DNA of 64,000 nucleotides from Marininema mesophilum (GCF_900106775.1 NZ_FNNQ01000015.1:5042-69041), one strand, 5' to 3'; positions 29,648 to 37,486 are shown, counted from the stretch's first letter. Made by a program: numbers and translations. Notes: a model not told the origin generated them from the sequence alone.

Positions 29648-30481
29648 ATGGGAACCACTTTGCAAGGACAGAAGGATAAAGCGAGTGCCTTCAGCCAATT
29701 ACATCTTGACCCAACCATCCTCGTCCTCCCCAATGCTTGGGATGTCGCCAGTGCAAAAATTTATGAACGAAAAGGTTTTGCTGCGGTAGGTACGACTAGC
29801 GCAGGGATCGCTGCCTCCCTCGGCTACCCTGATGGAGAGTATGTACCTAAACATTTATTGATGGAAACAACCAAACGAATCACCGATCATCTTGCTATCC
29901 CCGTAACTGCTGATATTGTCAATGGATATGGTAGCACTTACGCAGAAGTACTGGATACCGTCCGTACCATCATCGAATGTGGTGTAGTGGGGATCAACAT
30001 TGAAGATGGTCTTCCTAACCATACCCTAGAAAAAATAGAAAGCCAGTCGGAAAAAATCCGCGCGATCCGGCAATTAGCGGATACACTGGATATCCCTCTG
30101 GTCATTAATGCACGGATCGATACCTATTGGTCACAAATCGGTGAACCAAGCATCCGGCAAGAACAAACAATCCAACGAGCAAACACCTACCTTAGAGCCG
30201 GTGCTGACTCCATTTTCATTCCGAGTGTGAGCGATCCAGCAACCATCCAGACCTTTGTCTCCATGATTAACGGACCTATCAACATCTTAGCTGGCCCACA
30301 TTCCCCTTGTATTTCAGAATTGGAGCAATGGGGAGTCTCCCGCGTCAGTTTTGGTTCAGGACCCATCCGTAGAATCTTTACTCATATCGAAGCCATCGCA
30401 GATGAAATCGCCAGTCAGGGTACCTATCACACCCTAACTGATCCCATGCCCTATAGCGAATTGAACCACCTATCAGAGTGA
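29648..30481 (+). CDS. Isocitrate lyase/phosphoenolpyruvate mutase family enzyme
   Basis: The 277-residue single-domain TIM-barrel protein resembles the PEP mutase branch: LPNAWDVASA near the N terminus, a metal-site region ADIVNGYG, then NIEDG and NARIDTYW. The KKCGH catalytic loop of true isocitrate lyase is absent. Members cleave or rearrange small 2-oxo acids or their phosphates; the exact substrate cannot be read from sequence. The ribosome binding site is AAGGAGGAG with good spacing to ATG 29648. Its 3' end overlaps the convergent MFS gene by nine bases. No phosphonopyruvate decarboxylase is nearby, so phosphonate synthesis is not supported. Confidence 0.87.
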   Translation: MGTTLQGQKDKASAFSQLHLDPTILVLPNAWDVASAKIYERKGFAAVGTTSAGIAASLGYPDGEYVPKHLLMETTKRITDHLAIPVTADIVNGYGSTYAEVLDTVRTIIECGVVGINIEDGLPNHTLEKIESQSEKIRAIRQLADTLDIPLVINARIDTYWSQIGEPSIRQEQTIQRANTYLRAGADSIFIPSVSDPATIQTFVSMINGPINILAGPHSPCISELEQWGVSRVSFGSGPIRRIFTHIEAIADEIASQGTYHTLTDPMPYSELNHLSE

Positions 30482-31720
30482 TCCCACCTCTCCTTTCCTT
30501 GAAAAGGGCTCATCCGTTTTTCCTATTCGTTTATGCAACATCGTTCGTAACGTGATCAGAGAGAAAAACAAAACAAAGATCCCTGATGTTAAGAAGACCA
30601 CCCCTACACTCACGTACTCAGCAGTCACTCCTGCAATCATTCCACTAAAGGGTACCGCTAAAAAGGACACCATCCGAGTGGAGCTTATTACACGACCGAG
30701 TAATTCTTTAGGGACGACCTCTTGTCGCAAGGTAAACCAATTAATCGCAAGTAGTGTAGTAGAACCGAGGATCACCATTCTGCAAAGCACGAGACCAATC
30801 ACAAAGGACTGCGAAACTACCAACATCACTTGCCCAACCCCGATGGCGAATCCTGCATAGATCATCAAATTACCACGTGGGATGTGTTTCATCCGATTCG
30901 CTAGATAGATGGCAAGGAATGAGCCCGCCATCTGACACGAAAATATGATCCCGATCTCAGGAGCTGGTAACTTTAGATGCCCTTTTAAATAAAACATAAA
31001 CAGTGCTTCCACCGCTCCATAACCCACATTAATCAGAAAGATAAAGAGGGTGCCTAGCCAGATGATCTTCGTTCGAAATACATAGCGAAGACCTTCCTTG
31101 ATCGGTTGAACAATCGCGGGCATTCCCGATTTTTTCTCCACCTTATGTAAAGTGACCATAGACACAAACATCGCCGATAACACAAAGGATAAACTATCTA
31201 CATACAACACATTCGCCGTACCCAACAAAGCGACCATCACCCCCGCAATCGAGGGTCCGGTAAATGTGGTAATCGTCTCAACAAATTTAAACAGTGAATT
31301 TCCCTGAACCAGGTTGTCGTTCTGTAGCACTTCAGGTACAACCGATTCAAAGCACGGGTGGTAAAAAGCACTCACGCTGGCTATACAAAAAATCACCACA
31401 TAAACCATCCACACTTCAAGCACACCAAAGCTGTAGGCCAGAGGTACAGTAACGATCAATAAAGAAGAGGTGATATCTCCGATCACCATAATCTTTTTCT
31501 TGCTCATTTGATCAGCTAAGGCGCCACCAAAAAGGCTGAATAAGACCATTGGCAAAATCTCTAACACGTAACCGAAGGCCATTAAACTAGGGGATTTTGT
31601 TAATTCATACACGAGAAGGGGAAGTGCGATCAAAAAAAAGGAATCTCCCAATTTACTGATGGACATCCCAGCCAATAGCTTCACATAATTCTTATTTTTC
31701 AGTACCACAGGAATCTTCAT
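30473..31720 (-). CDS. MFS exporter, last gene of the putative microcin C-like operon
   Basis: This 415-residue major facilitator protein has about 12 hydrophobic segments and a motif-A-like loop (GGALADQMSKKK) between segments 2 and 3. It resembles the MFS drug-efflux branch. It lies downstream of the MccB-like gene on the same strand; in microcin C operons the third gene, mccC, is likewise an MFS exporter of the modified peptide, giving export and self-protection. I chose ATG 31720 because AAAGGAG lies eight bases upstream; the ATG at 31726 is too close. The gap to the MccB-like gene contains two hairpins, so expression may be partly uncoupled. Substrate assignment rests on context only. 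Confidence 0.85.
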   Translation of the reverse strand: MKIPVVLKNKNYVKLLAGMSISKLGDSFFLIALPLLVYELTKSPSLMAFGYVLEILPMVLFSLFGGALADQMSKKKIMVIGDITSSLLIVTVPLAYSFGVLEVWMVYVVIFCIASVSAFYHPCFESVVPEVLQNDNLVQGNSLFKFVETITTFTGPSIAGVMVALLGTANVLYVDSLSFVLSAMFVSMVTLHKVEKKSGMPAIVQPIKEGLRYVFRTKIIWLGTLFIFLINVGYGAVEALFMFYLKGHLKLPAPEIGIIFSCQMAGSFLAIYLANRMKHIPRGNLMIYAGFAIGVGQVMLVVSQSFVIGLVLCRMVILGSTTLLAINWFTLRQEVVPKELLGRVISSTRMVSFLAVPFSGMIAGVTAEYVSVGVVFLTSGIFVLFFSLITLRTMLHKRIGKTDEPFSRKGEVGSL

Positions 31721-31749
31721 CCACATAGCTCCTTTACAAGGAATAAGAA

Positions 31750-31806
31750 AGTGGGTCAGAGATAATCAACACTCCTGTCCTTAGACTAGGAATGCTCTAA
31801 CCCACT
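31750..31806 (-). terminator. Hairpin in the MccB-like/MFS gap, weak terminator or attenuator
   Basis: A 12-bp inverted repeat (AGTGGGTCAGAG and CTCTAACCCACT, one mismatch) with a 33-base loop. On the minus strand it is followed by TTTCTTATT, a poor U-tract. It could reduce transcription into the MFS gene. Confidence 0.4.
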
Positions 31807-31870
31807 CAACTTACCTATATCACCATGCTTAGATAGAGCCTACCCCTCAATTTACTTACTGACCTCAAGG

Positions 31871-31890
31871 GTGTTCTCCCCAGAGAACAC
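31871..31890. other. Short hairpin after the MccB-like stop codon
   Basis: Perfect 8-bp inverted repeat GTGTTCTC/GAGAACAC with a four-base loop, 15 bases after the stop on the minus strand. No T-tract follows, so RNA stabilisation or processing is as likely as termination. Confidence 0.4.
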
Positions 31891-31905
31891 TTTCGTTTCT
31901 ATACC

Positions 31906-33051
31906 TTATGATAGAGAAGAAGCTTCTAAGGATACTTTATCACGAAAACTGCGAGCAGAGTGACAAACCGGGCAGGTTGAGTTTTTCTCCCAGCTAGAGA
32001 TTTCCTTCGTTTGAAGGGTAAAGAAATTAACCTCCATGATTTTCCCTAACGCTATCGGCGCAGGAAACCCTGTAACAATCTTCAATAACTCATTCACCAT
32101 CGCACCCGCTAAGATGGCAACATTGGGACTAATCGCCGCATTGTTGCGCTGGAAGTCCATTCCCTCCATAAACTTCAACTGCCGCTCAAACTGATCATCC
32201 GCTACTTTTTTAGAGTCAACATGACATTGTACACAGCCTGTTTCACCCGGAATCATGCTGTAAAATCGCCCACGGGTATTCAAGACGCCACCAGATACCA
32301 TCGGTAGCCCCGCTTTAACAATCGCTTCATTTACCCAGTTTTGGATATATAGTGTCGGTTTATCCGCTACACATACGACATACTCTGTCTCTTTGATATG
32401 ATCATATACCTCTTCGGGCTTCCCAATCTTACAATTGGTAATCGAAAGGTTCACATTGGGATTAAACTGATTGATTCTCTTGAGCGCCATTTCCGTTTTT
32501 AATTGACCCACATCTGCTTCCGAGTAAAGCAATTGGCGATTAAAGTTACTCAGTTCGAGACGATCAAAATCAAGGGCACGGATATTGTGGAAGCCTAGCG
32601 CTGCCAGATGATAGAGGATCTGACTTCCCAACCCTCCAACACCGAGTAAGGAGATTTTACAGTTATTAATCTTCTCTTGTATTTCATACTTACTTTCTTC
32701 CAGAGAAGTAAACAACGAGAAGAAATTGATATTTGCTTTGTATCTTTCGAGATCATATTCCTTCAGACTAGTAGGCTCAATCGATGCATCTTCAATGTAT
32801 CCTTCGTTATCCAAAGCTTGAATCGAGGTAAAAATATCTTCTCGTGGAATCTCAGGAAAGTCCTTCTGGACAATCTGAACCAGTTCATCCACCGTGTTCT
32901 TCCCATTCATTGATTGTACCAAGAGCGTGATGCTCCCACTTGGGTCAGGAATGATCCCAGCTAATCCATCCTCTTCACCAATCTGTATCTCATTCCCCCA
33001 ACAAAACACAGGGATTGTCTCTTTAAACTTAGGTTTCATAGTAGGCTTCAT
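31906..33051 (-). CDS. MccB-like E1 adenylating enzyme with N-terminal peptide-recognition domain
   Basis: This 381-residue protein has an N-terminal PqqD-like winged-helix segment (about 12-92), the RiPP recognition element that binds precursor peptides. A complete ThiF/E1 domain (about 125-360) follows, with ATP-binding GVGGLGS, an Asp in LDFDRLELSN, the Arg in NFNRQ, NWVN, and two zinc-binding pairs, CVQC and CPVC. The layout and these segments agree well with E. coli MccB, which adenylates and AMP-ylates the C terminus of the MccA heptapeptide. Partial similarity to TOMM leader-binding proteins exists, but those usually have a degraded ATP site, whereas this one looks active. The ribosome binding site is GGAGG six bases before ATG. 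Upstream on the same strand, beyond an inserted IS element, is a 20-codon peptide gene, the likely substrate. Downstream is an MFS exporter. Substrate and product are inferred. Confidence 0.87.
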   Translation of the reverse strand: MKPTMKPKFKETIPVFCWGNEIQIGEEDGLAGIIPDPSGSITLLVQSMNGKNTVDELVQIVQKDFPEIPREDIFTSIQALDNEGYIEDASIEPTSLKEYDLERYKANINFFSLFTSLEESKYEIQEKINNCKISLLGVGGLGSQILYHLAALGFHNIRALDFDRLELSNFNRQLLYSEADVGQLKTEMALKRINQFNPNVNLSITNCKIGKPEEVYDHIKETEYVVCVADKPTLYIQNWVNEAIVKAGLPMVSGGVLNTRGRFYSMIPGETGCVQCHVDSKKVADDQFERQLKFMEGMDFQRNNAAISPNVAILAGAMVNELLKIVTGFPAPIALGKIMEVNFFTLQTKEISSWEKNSTCPVCHSARSFRDKVSLEASSLS

Positions 33052-33099
33052 GGTTTTCCTCCAGTTATATGGATTGCCCCTTATGTAATAACAAGGACA

Positions 33100-33260
33100 T
33101 CAGAATCATCTAAGCCTTGACACTCACACAGCTAAAGCAGTGGGATTCTTGGGAGCTCCCATCTACTGACGGGATCCTATCCAAGCTTAGACGGTCTGCC
33201 CGACCGCAAATACGCGAAGTCCTTCTTGCAAGATGTTTTTGGATGCATTGATATCTCGGT
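33100..33260 (-). ncRNA. Probable omega RNA (TnpB guide RNA) overlapping the 3' end of tnpB
   Basis: TnpB elements encode a guide RNA that covers the end of tnpB and the right end of the element, and extends into flanking DNA. The expected right-end structure is visible on the minus strand as CCCACTGCTTTAGCTGTGTG near 33120-33143. The guide would be the bases just beyond about 33117. Boundaries are estimates. Confidence 0.4.
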
Positions 33261-34440
33261 CATGATGGGAACCACACCTGGGACATGTCCAAGCCCGAAG
33301 GTTGAGGTTTTTTACATCCTTGTTGCGATAGCCACAGGAGGAGCATAGCTGACTGGAAGGAAACTGTTTCCCGATTTTCACCACGTTTCTTCCATGCCAG
33401 GTTGCCTTATAGCTCAGCATGGCGACAAACTCCGACCAGGAGGCATCGGTGATGGATTTGGCTAGCTTATGATTCTTCACCATGTTTTTTACACAGAGGT
33501 CTTCGATGCAGATCGTTTGGTTTTCACGAATCAGCTTGGAAGACAGCTTATGTAGGAAGTCATGGCGAGCGTTTACAATCTTCTCATGGATACAAGCAAC
33601 CTTCATCCGGGCTTTGTGCCAATTGGAACCGCCTTTCGTTCGTCGGCTCATGATCCTCTGCGCTTTCGCTACCTTCTTTTCATATTGCCGGAAGTACCGG
33701 GATGGTTTGATCTTCGTTCCATCGGTCAGAATCGCAAAGTCCTTTAACCCGAGATCGACACCGATGGCCTTTTCTTTGCTTACGGGCACATAGGGACATT
33801 GATGGATCTCGGACAAGACCGATACAAAGTACTTGCCCACGGGATTGCGCCTGACAGTTGCGGATAGAATCCGCCCTTCTACTTCACGAGATTTTGCAAC
33901 CTTCACCCATCCGAGTTTCGGAAGTTTGATCCGATTGGCTACTACCTCGATTGTGGGTTTCCCCTTTTTCGGATGGTTGCACTGACTCGTGTAGGATTGG
34001 ACACGGTTTCGCTTACTTTTGAATCGAGGACGGTCATTCTGCTTTTTGAAGAAGCGCGAGAAAGAATCCGCTAGGTGTTTCAAGGTGTTCTGAAGCGAAG
34101 TAGAATCGATTTCCCGCAACCAATCGACCTCTTTTTTCAAGGAAGTCAATTGGGCGGAACACCTTTCATAGGTAAGACCTTTGCCTGTCTGGTCGTAGCT
34201 TTCATTCCACTTCGCTAAGAATTGGTTAAATACAAACCGGCTACATCCAATGGATTTGTTAATGAGAATCGCTTGTTCCTTCGTTGGATACAAACGAAAT
34301 TTAAACGCTTTATGCATAAGTTCACCTCCCCTATATCCAATTATATAGGGGGATGGTTGAACTTGCGAGAGGGGAGGGGGCCCTCTCTCGTTTAACGCTC
34401 ACTTTCATCCCAACCCTGAAGGGCTGGGTTTTCTAGTTCG
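33117..34440 (-). mobile_element. IS200/IS605-group element carrying only tnpB (IS1341-like)
   Basis: On the minus strand the left end holds an imperfect palindrome (AACCCAGCCCTTCAGGGTTGG, about 34411-34432, on the strand reading into tnpB). The right end holds the CCCACTGCTTTAGCTGTG hairpin ending near 33117. Such subterminal hairpins, without inverted terminal repeats or target duplication, are the family signature. No tnpA transposase is present, so movement would need a helper in trans. The element separates the 20-codon peptide gene from the MccB-like gene; all three read in the same direction. Exact ends are uncertain by some 15 bases. Confidence 0.75.
33187..34317 (-). CDS. tnpB: RNA-guided endonuclease TnpB
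   Basis: The 376-residue protein has the full TnpB layout: an N-terminal helical region starting FKFRLYPTKEQ, a RuvC-like core with catalytic Asp in GVDLGLKDFAI (about 187), Glu in CIEDL (about 270), a CxxC...CxxC zinc finger (CSSC and CPRC) and the last acidic residue in HDRDINA (about 354). All catalytic positions appear intact, so it is probably an active guide-RNA-directed nuclease that favours retention of its element. ATG 34317 follows GGGGAGGTGA. It is the only gene of the element. Confidence 0.95.
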   Translation of the reverse strand: MHKAFKFRLYPTKEQAILINKSIGCSRFVFNQFLAKWNESYDQTGKGLTYERCSAQLTSLKKEVDWLREIDSTSLQNTLKHLADSFSRFFKKQNDRPRFKSKRNRVQSYTSQCNHPKKGKPTIEVVANRIKLPKLGWVKVAKSREVEGRILSATVRRNPVGKYFVSVLSEIHQCPYVPVSKEKAIGVDLGLKDFAILTDGTKIKPSRYFRQYEKKVAKAQRIMSRRTKGGSNWHKARMKVACIHEKIVNARHDFLHKLSSKLIRENQTICIEDLCVKNMVKNHKLAKSITDASWSEFVAMLSYKATWHGRNVVKIGKQFPSSQLCSSCGYRNKDVKNLNLRAWTCPRCGSHHDRDINASKNILQEGLRVFAVGQTV

Positions 34441-34477
34441 CAATCTATAAGGTTCTGTATCTCTTTATTAATACGTG

Positions 34478-34514
34478 CCGCAAATCTCCGTGGCAATAGC
34501 CAGGAGATTTGCGG
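34478..34514 (-). promoter_or_regulatory. Hairpin between the 20-codon peptide gene and the downstream operon
   Basis: A strong hairpin: a 12-bp stem (CCGCAAATCTCC and complement) extended by a 4-bp stem with one bulged G and an AATA loop. It begins 32 bases after the peptide stop. No T-tract follows on the minus strand, so it is not a classical terminator. In microcin C operons a hairpin in this position limits read-through into mccB and protects the short peptide mRNA, which would fit here. Confidence 0.6.
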
Positions 34515-34545
34515 TGTGTTTTCATGTATTAACTCATATTGCTTA

Positions 34546-34608
34546 TTAGCCTGGAAGAGCAACCACTACGCCAGCCAAGCTTGCGCCTTTTTCTACTTTG
34601 ATCATCAT
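34546..34608 (-). CDS. 20-residue peptide, candidate microcin C-like precursor
   Basis: This short frame encodes MMIKVEKGASLAGVVVALPG followed by two stop codons in tandem. It was found by eye because its expression signals are unusually good. A consensus ribosome binding site AAGGAGGTGA (34616-34625) stands at ideal distance, and a promoter TTGACC-17 bp-TATAAT lies just upstream. A hairpin follows the stop, then (beyond an inserted TnpB element) an MccB-like adenylating enzyme and an MFS exporter, the same order as mccA-mccB-mccC. A basic/acidic N-terminal half and a hydrophobic C-terminal half are visible, with no Cys, Ser-Thr-rich core or signal peptide. Known MccA-like peptides end in Asn, the residue that MccB modifies; this one ends in Pro-Gly, more like the Gly terminus activated by ThiF/MoeB on carrier proteins. 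It may therefore be a different product class. A leader peptide with only a regulatory role is the alternative. Confidence 0.6.
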   Translation of the reverse strand: MMIKVEKGASLAGVVVALPG

Positions 34609-34639
34609 GAGCGAATCACCTCCTTACTAGGATATGAGA

Positions 34640-34668
34640 ATTATATGAATTAAATAAAAATTGGTCAA
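34640..34668 (-). promoter_or_regulatory. Sigma-A promoter of the peptide operon
   Basis: On the minus strand, TTGACC (34663-34668) and TATAAT (34640-34645) are separated by exactly 17 bp, matching the housekeeping consensus at 11 of 12 positions. Transcription would start about 20 bases before the ribosome binding site of the 20-codon gene. Confidence 0.75.
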
Positions 34669-34854
34669 ATTCGAAATAAGCTATTTGGCAAAATAAATTT
34701 CCCATTATCTCGCCCAATCGATCTTAATGGATGTTTTTCCATAATATATGAGTGTTTACAAATCATGCAGCTACCTATTTTTCATCTAGTGTAACGGTAA
34801 ACCCATTGAGTACTACCGCCGCTCTCCTTTAACAATCATCAAAAAACACCATTT

Positions 34855-34886
34855 ACCCGACTTATTTGAATTCTCCATTGTCGGGT
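34855..34886 (+). promoter_or_regulatory. Inverted repeat upstream of the AraC-type regulator gene
   Basis: ACCCGAC (34855-34861) and GTCGGGT (34880-34886) form a perfect 7-bp inverted repeat with an 18-base spacer, ending 50 bases before the TTG start. It lies between two divergent units and could be an operator or a leader hairpin. Confidence 0.35.
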
Positions 34887-34935
34887 CGAACGATTTTATC
34901 CATGTTAATTTTATATCAGACGGGAGGTCATACCC

Positions 34936-35826
34936 TTGGATTTACTGCAAAGTATGAATGGAGCATTAACCTATATTGAAGATCATCTAACCGATGAAAT
35001 CGACTATCAAAAAATAGCTAGGCTTTCTTGTTGCTCGGAGTATCATTTTAAACGTATGTTTTCCTTCCTCTCAGGAATCACATTGTCCGAGTACATTCGT
35101 CGCAGACGCCTTACATTGGCCGCATCCGAATTAAACCAAAGCAAAGTACGAGTGATCGATGTTGCATTGAAGTATGGTTACAGTTCACCTGATTCCTTTG
35201 CTAGAGCCTTTCAAAGCTTACATGGGATTACACCATCAGAAGCGAGAACAACTAGCCAAACATTGAAAGCCTATCCGCGTATGACCTTTCAGTTGACAAT
35301 ACAAGGAGGAGAAGAAATGAACTATCGTTTGGAAGAGAAAGGCGCCTTTCATATAATCGGTATCAAGAAAAGAGTACCCATCGTATTTAAAGGGGTGAAC
35401 CCAGAGATCGCTGGGATGTGGAAAAGACTCAATAAAGAGATGATCCATCAACTAAAAAAGCTTTCAAATGGTTCACCACCTGGACTCCTTAATGTATCTA
35501 CCAATTTTTCTGAAGGTCGCATGGAGGAAAAAGGGGAGCTGGATCACTATATCGGTGTTGCTACAACGAAGGAATGCCCCCCAACCTTCGTAGAACTTGA
35601 GGTCCCTGACTCTACTTGGGCTGTATTTGAAGCTGTTGGGCCTTTTCCAGATACCTTGCAAAATGTTTGGGGTCGCATATACTCCGAATGGTTCCCCTCC
35701 TCTACCTATGAACAAACCGAAGGTCCTGAAATCTTGTGGAATGAGAATAAAGATACCACCTCTTCTTCCTTTAAGAGTGAGATATGGATTCCTGTTTCGA
35801 AAAGAACTGACATCGAAAAATCGTAA
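34936..35826 (+). CDS. AraC-family regulator with GyrI-like effector domain
   Basis: The 296-residue protein starts with an AraC-type DNA-binding domain (about 8-105) with two helix-turn-helix units, including the family pattern VALKYGYSSPDSFARAFQ. A C-terminal GyrI-like small-molecule-binding domain follows (about 125-290). Proteins of this Rob/BmrR-like architecture sense amphipathic or cationic compounds and activate efflux or stress genes. The start is TTG 34936, with GGGAGG about eight bases upstream; the next in-frame ATG is at codon 7. It is divergent from the 20-codon peptide gene, so it may control that operon and itself through the shared 330-bp intergenic region. The ligand is unknown. 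Confidence 0.88.
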   Translation: MDLLQSMNGALTYIEDHLTDEIDYQKIARLSCCSEYHFKRMFSFLSGITLSEYIRRRRLTLAASELNQSKVRVIDVALKYGYSSPDSFARAFQSLHGITPSEARTTSQTLKAYPRMTFQLTIQGGEEMNYRLEEKGAFHIIGIKKRVPIVFKGVNPEIAGMWKRLNKEMIHQLKKLSNGSPPGLLNVSTNFSEGRMEEKGELDHYIGVATTKECPPTFVELEVPDSTWAVFEAVGPFPDTLQNVWGRIYSEWFPSSTYEQTEGPEILWNENKDTTSSSFKSEIWIPVSKRTDIEKS

Positions 35827-35918
35827 TTTGAGGTACGCGCTTGAGCACTCTAATTACTAACATGTATCGTTTCTCAACATATACTTCAGATGATTTAGGA
35901 GATGTTAAATGAACCCTT

Positions 35919-35965
35919 TATCATTTAGAAAGGACGGACAAATTGTCCGTCCTTTCTAAATGATA
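35919..35965. terminator. 47-bp perfect palindrome between convergent genes
   Basis: Two 23-base arms are exactly complementary around one central A. The core GGACGGACAA/TTGTCCGTCC is flanked by AAA and TTTCT, so it can serve as a bidirectional terminator for the AraC-type gene and the histidine phosphatase gene. The perfection over the whole length is unusual for a terminator. Confidence 0.65.
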
Positions 35966-36002
35966 GATCATATATTCAAATGTTTACTTTTACCCTCTTA
36001 CT

Positions 36003-36608
36003 TCATTCATTTACATGGGATGTCTGCAAAAGTTCCACTCTATCTTTCTCTAGATCGACCTTCAAAAGAGAGGTGGGATGTAAATAAGGAGGGTTCCATA
36101 ATTGGGAAGGTGTTCGTTTTTCCACACAGGCAATAATTGATTTGATGGTCACCGTATGGCTCACTAGCAAGATACACTGATTTGAGCACTCTACCAACAA
36201 ACGTTGTATTCCCTTTGCAGCGCGGAGCCTTACCTCAGAGAAACTCTCCCCATTCCCTTGGGGCTGATAGGAGATGGGATCATTCCAGAATGAATCCCAT
36301 TGGTTCGGCCATTTTTCTTTTATACGATCATGTTTCATCCCTTCCCACTCTTCAAAGGACATCTTCAACCATATGGGATCGTTATCAATCGGGATGGAAC
36401 GATTTCCTCGAACTATCTGGGCAGTAGTAAATGTTCGTTCACTCGTACTTGTGATTATACGATCAAAGGAAGTAGTAGATAAATAGTTGCCTATCGCTTC
36501 AGCCTGCCGAATCCCTCTGTCGGTGAGAGGTGAATCAAGCCTCCCCTGAAATCGCTGTTCTTTATTCCACTCGGTCTCTCCATGACGTAAAAGATAGAGT
36601 TCTGTCAA
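36003..36608 (-). CDS. Histidine phosphatase family protein (phosphoglycerate mutase-like)
   Basis: This 201-residue protein has the phosphohistidine motif LLRHGETEWN at the N terminus and a second catalytic His in LLVSHTVTIKS near residue 150. The family hydrolyses phosphate esters of small metabolites; the short single-domain form resembles cofactor-type phosphatases such as CobC/PhoE. The first codons overlap the end of the upstream alpha/beta hydrolase gene (ATGA), so the two are translated together. The substrate is not evident. Confidence 0.9.
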   Translation of the reverse strand: MTELYLLRHGETEWNKEQRFQGRLDSPLTDRGIRQAEAIGNYLSTTSFDRIITSTSERTFTTAQIVRGNRSIPIDNDPIWLKMSFEEWEGMKHDRIKEKWPNQWDSFWNDPISYQPQGNGESFSEVRLRAAKGIQRLLVECSNQCILLVSHTVTIKSIIACVEKRTPSQLWNPPYLHPTSLLKVDLEKDRVELLQTSHVNE

Positions 36609-37486
36609 TTTTTCAACTCTCCTGATAAACTAGTCATTTCTTTATGAAATGACAGAATCGCATGGCTCATCTCTTCATAATGATCAAACATCATCGCATG
36701 GGTAGTGCCCGGGATTACTTCGGTTTTACTGATGGTGAGAATCGGTTCCAGCTTATCTTTGATAAAAGTAAGCTTCCCCTCAAGATCTCCTTCTACCTCT
36801 GCTGGAAGAAAGAGAACTGGACATTGAACATTGGTATACCAATCCTCTAACTGAACGTTAAATAAGTGTTCCAACAGTTGCATCGAAGAATTGTGTGATG
36901 GTTTCGTTGCGACTCTACCGTCTTCTCGTTGATCTACCTCAAGCCCCTCTAAAGTTCTCTCCTTCACCTCACTCCAGGGTAACCATACAGCTTTAAGATG
37001 CTGAATATAAGCTTCTTTGGAGGAGTATGTAGTCTCGCTTCTGCTTCCTAACTTGGCCATTCGTTCTTCCTTTGACTCTGTAAACTTTCCACCTGGGCCC
37101 GTATCATTTTGCAAAGCTCCTTCAGAATTAACAAGGGAGAGGCAACGCTCAGGCCATCGGGCAGCAAAGGAAGTTGCTACGTAAGCGCCCAGGGAGCTCC
37201 CCACGAAATGAGCAGCGGTGATCCCTAGGTGATCTAATCCCAATGCTATATCCTCAGCTAATGTATCAAAGTCGTACCCTTTACCCCGATCCTCAGAATA
37301 TCCGTGTCCACGCAAATTAATCGTAATCACACGATAATTCTCAATGAAAAAAGGGATCACACCGTTCCAAATCGCTTCATTTCCTCCCATATAGTGAAGA
37401 AAAATCAGTGGTTCCCCTTCCTCACTATGAATCGTTCCATGGAGGATCGTATGGTCTGTGGTGCAATAATGAAATGGTTTCTTCAT
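36605..37486 (-). CDS. Alpha/beta hydrolase
   Basis: The 293-residue protein has the alpha/beta hydrolase fold: an oxyanion-hole strand LIFLHYMGG, nucleophile elbow GSSLG near residue 117, and a catalytic His in PGTTHAMMF near 266. No signal peptide is present, so it is cytoplasmic. It is co-transcribed with the histidine phosphatase (four-base overlap). Substrate unknown; esterase, thioesterase or haloperoxidase-like activities all occur in this branch. Confidence 0.87.
   Translation of the reverse strand: MKKPFHYCTTDHTILHGTIHSEEGEPLIFLHYMGGNEAIWNGVIPFFIENYRVITINLRGHGYSEDRGKGYDFDTLAEDIALGLDHLGITAAHFVGSSLGAYVATSFAARWPERCLSLVNSEGALQNDTGPGGKFTESKEERMAKLGSRSETTYSSKEAYIQHLKAVWLPWSEVKERTLEGLEVDQREDGRVATKPSHNSSMQLLEHLFNVQLEDWYTNVQCPVLFLPAEVEGDLEGKLTFIKDKLEPILTISKTEVIPGTTHAMMFDHYEEMSHAILSFHKEMTSLSGELKN

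Noticed and set aside
29648..30481. Phosphonate biosynthesis via PEP mutase
   Set aside because: No phosphonopyruvate decarboxylase or other phosphonate genes nearby; the family is broad.
31906..33051. TOMM (thiazole/oxazole) cyclodehydratase partner
   Set aside because: No YcaO or dehydrogenase gene and no Cys/Ser/Thr-rich precursor is present; the ATP site looks intact, unlike typical TOMM partners.
34478..34514. Intrinsic terminator after the peptide gene
   Set aside because: The stem is strong but no T-tract follows on the transcribed strand.
34546..34608. Calling the 20-codon peptide a classical MccA
   Set aside because: All MccA-like peptides I know of end in Asn; this ends in Gly, so only a 'microcin C-like' context is claimed.
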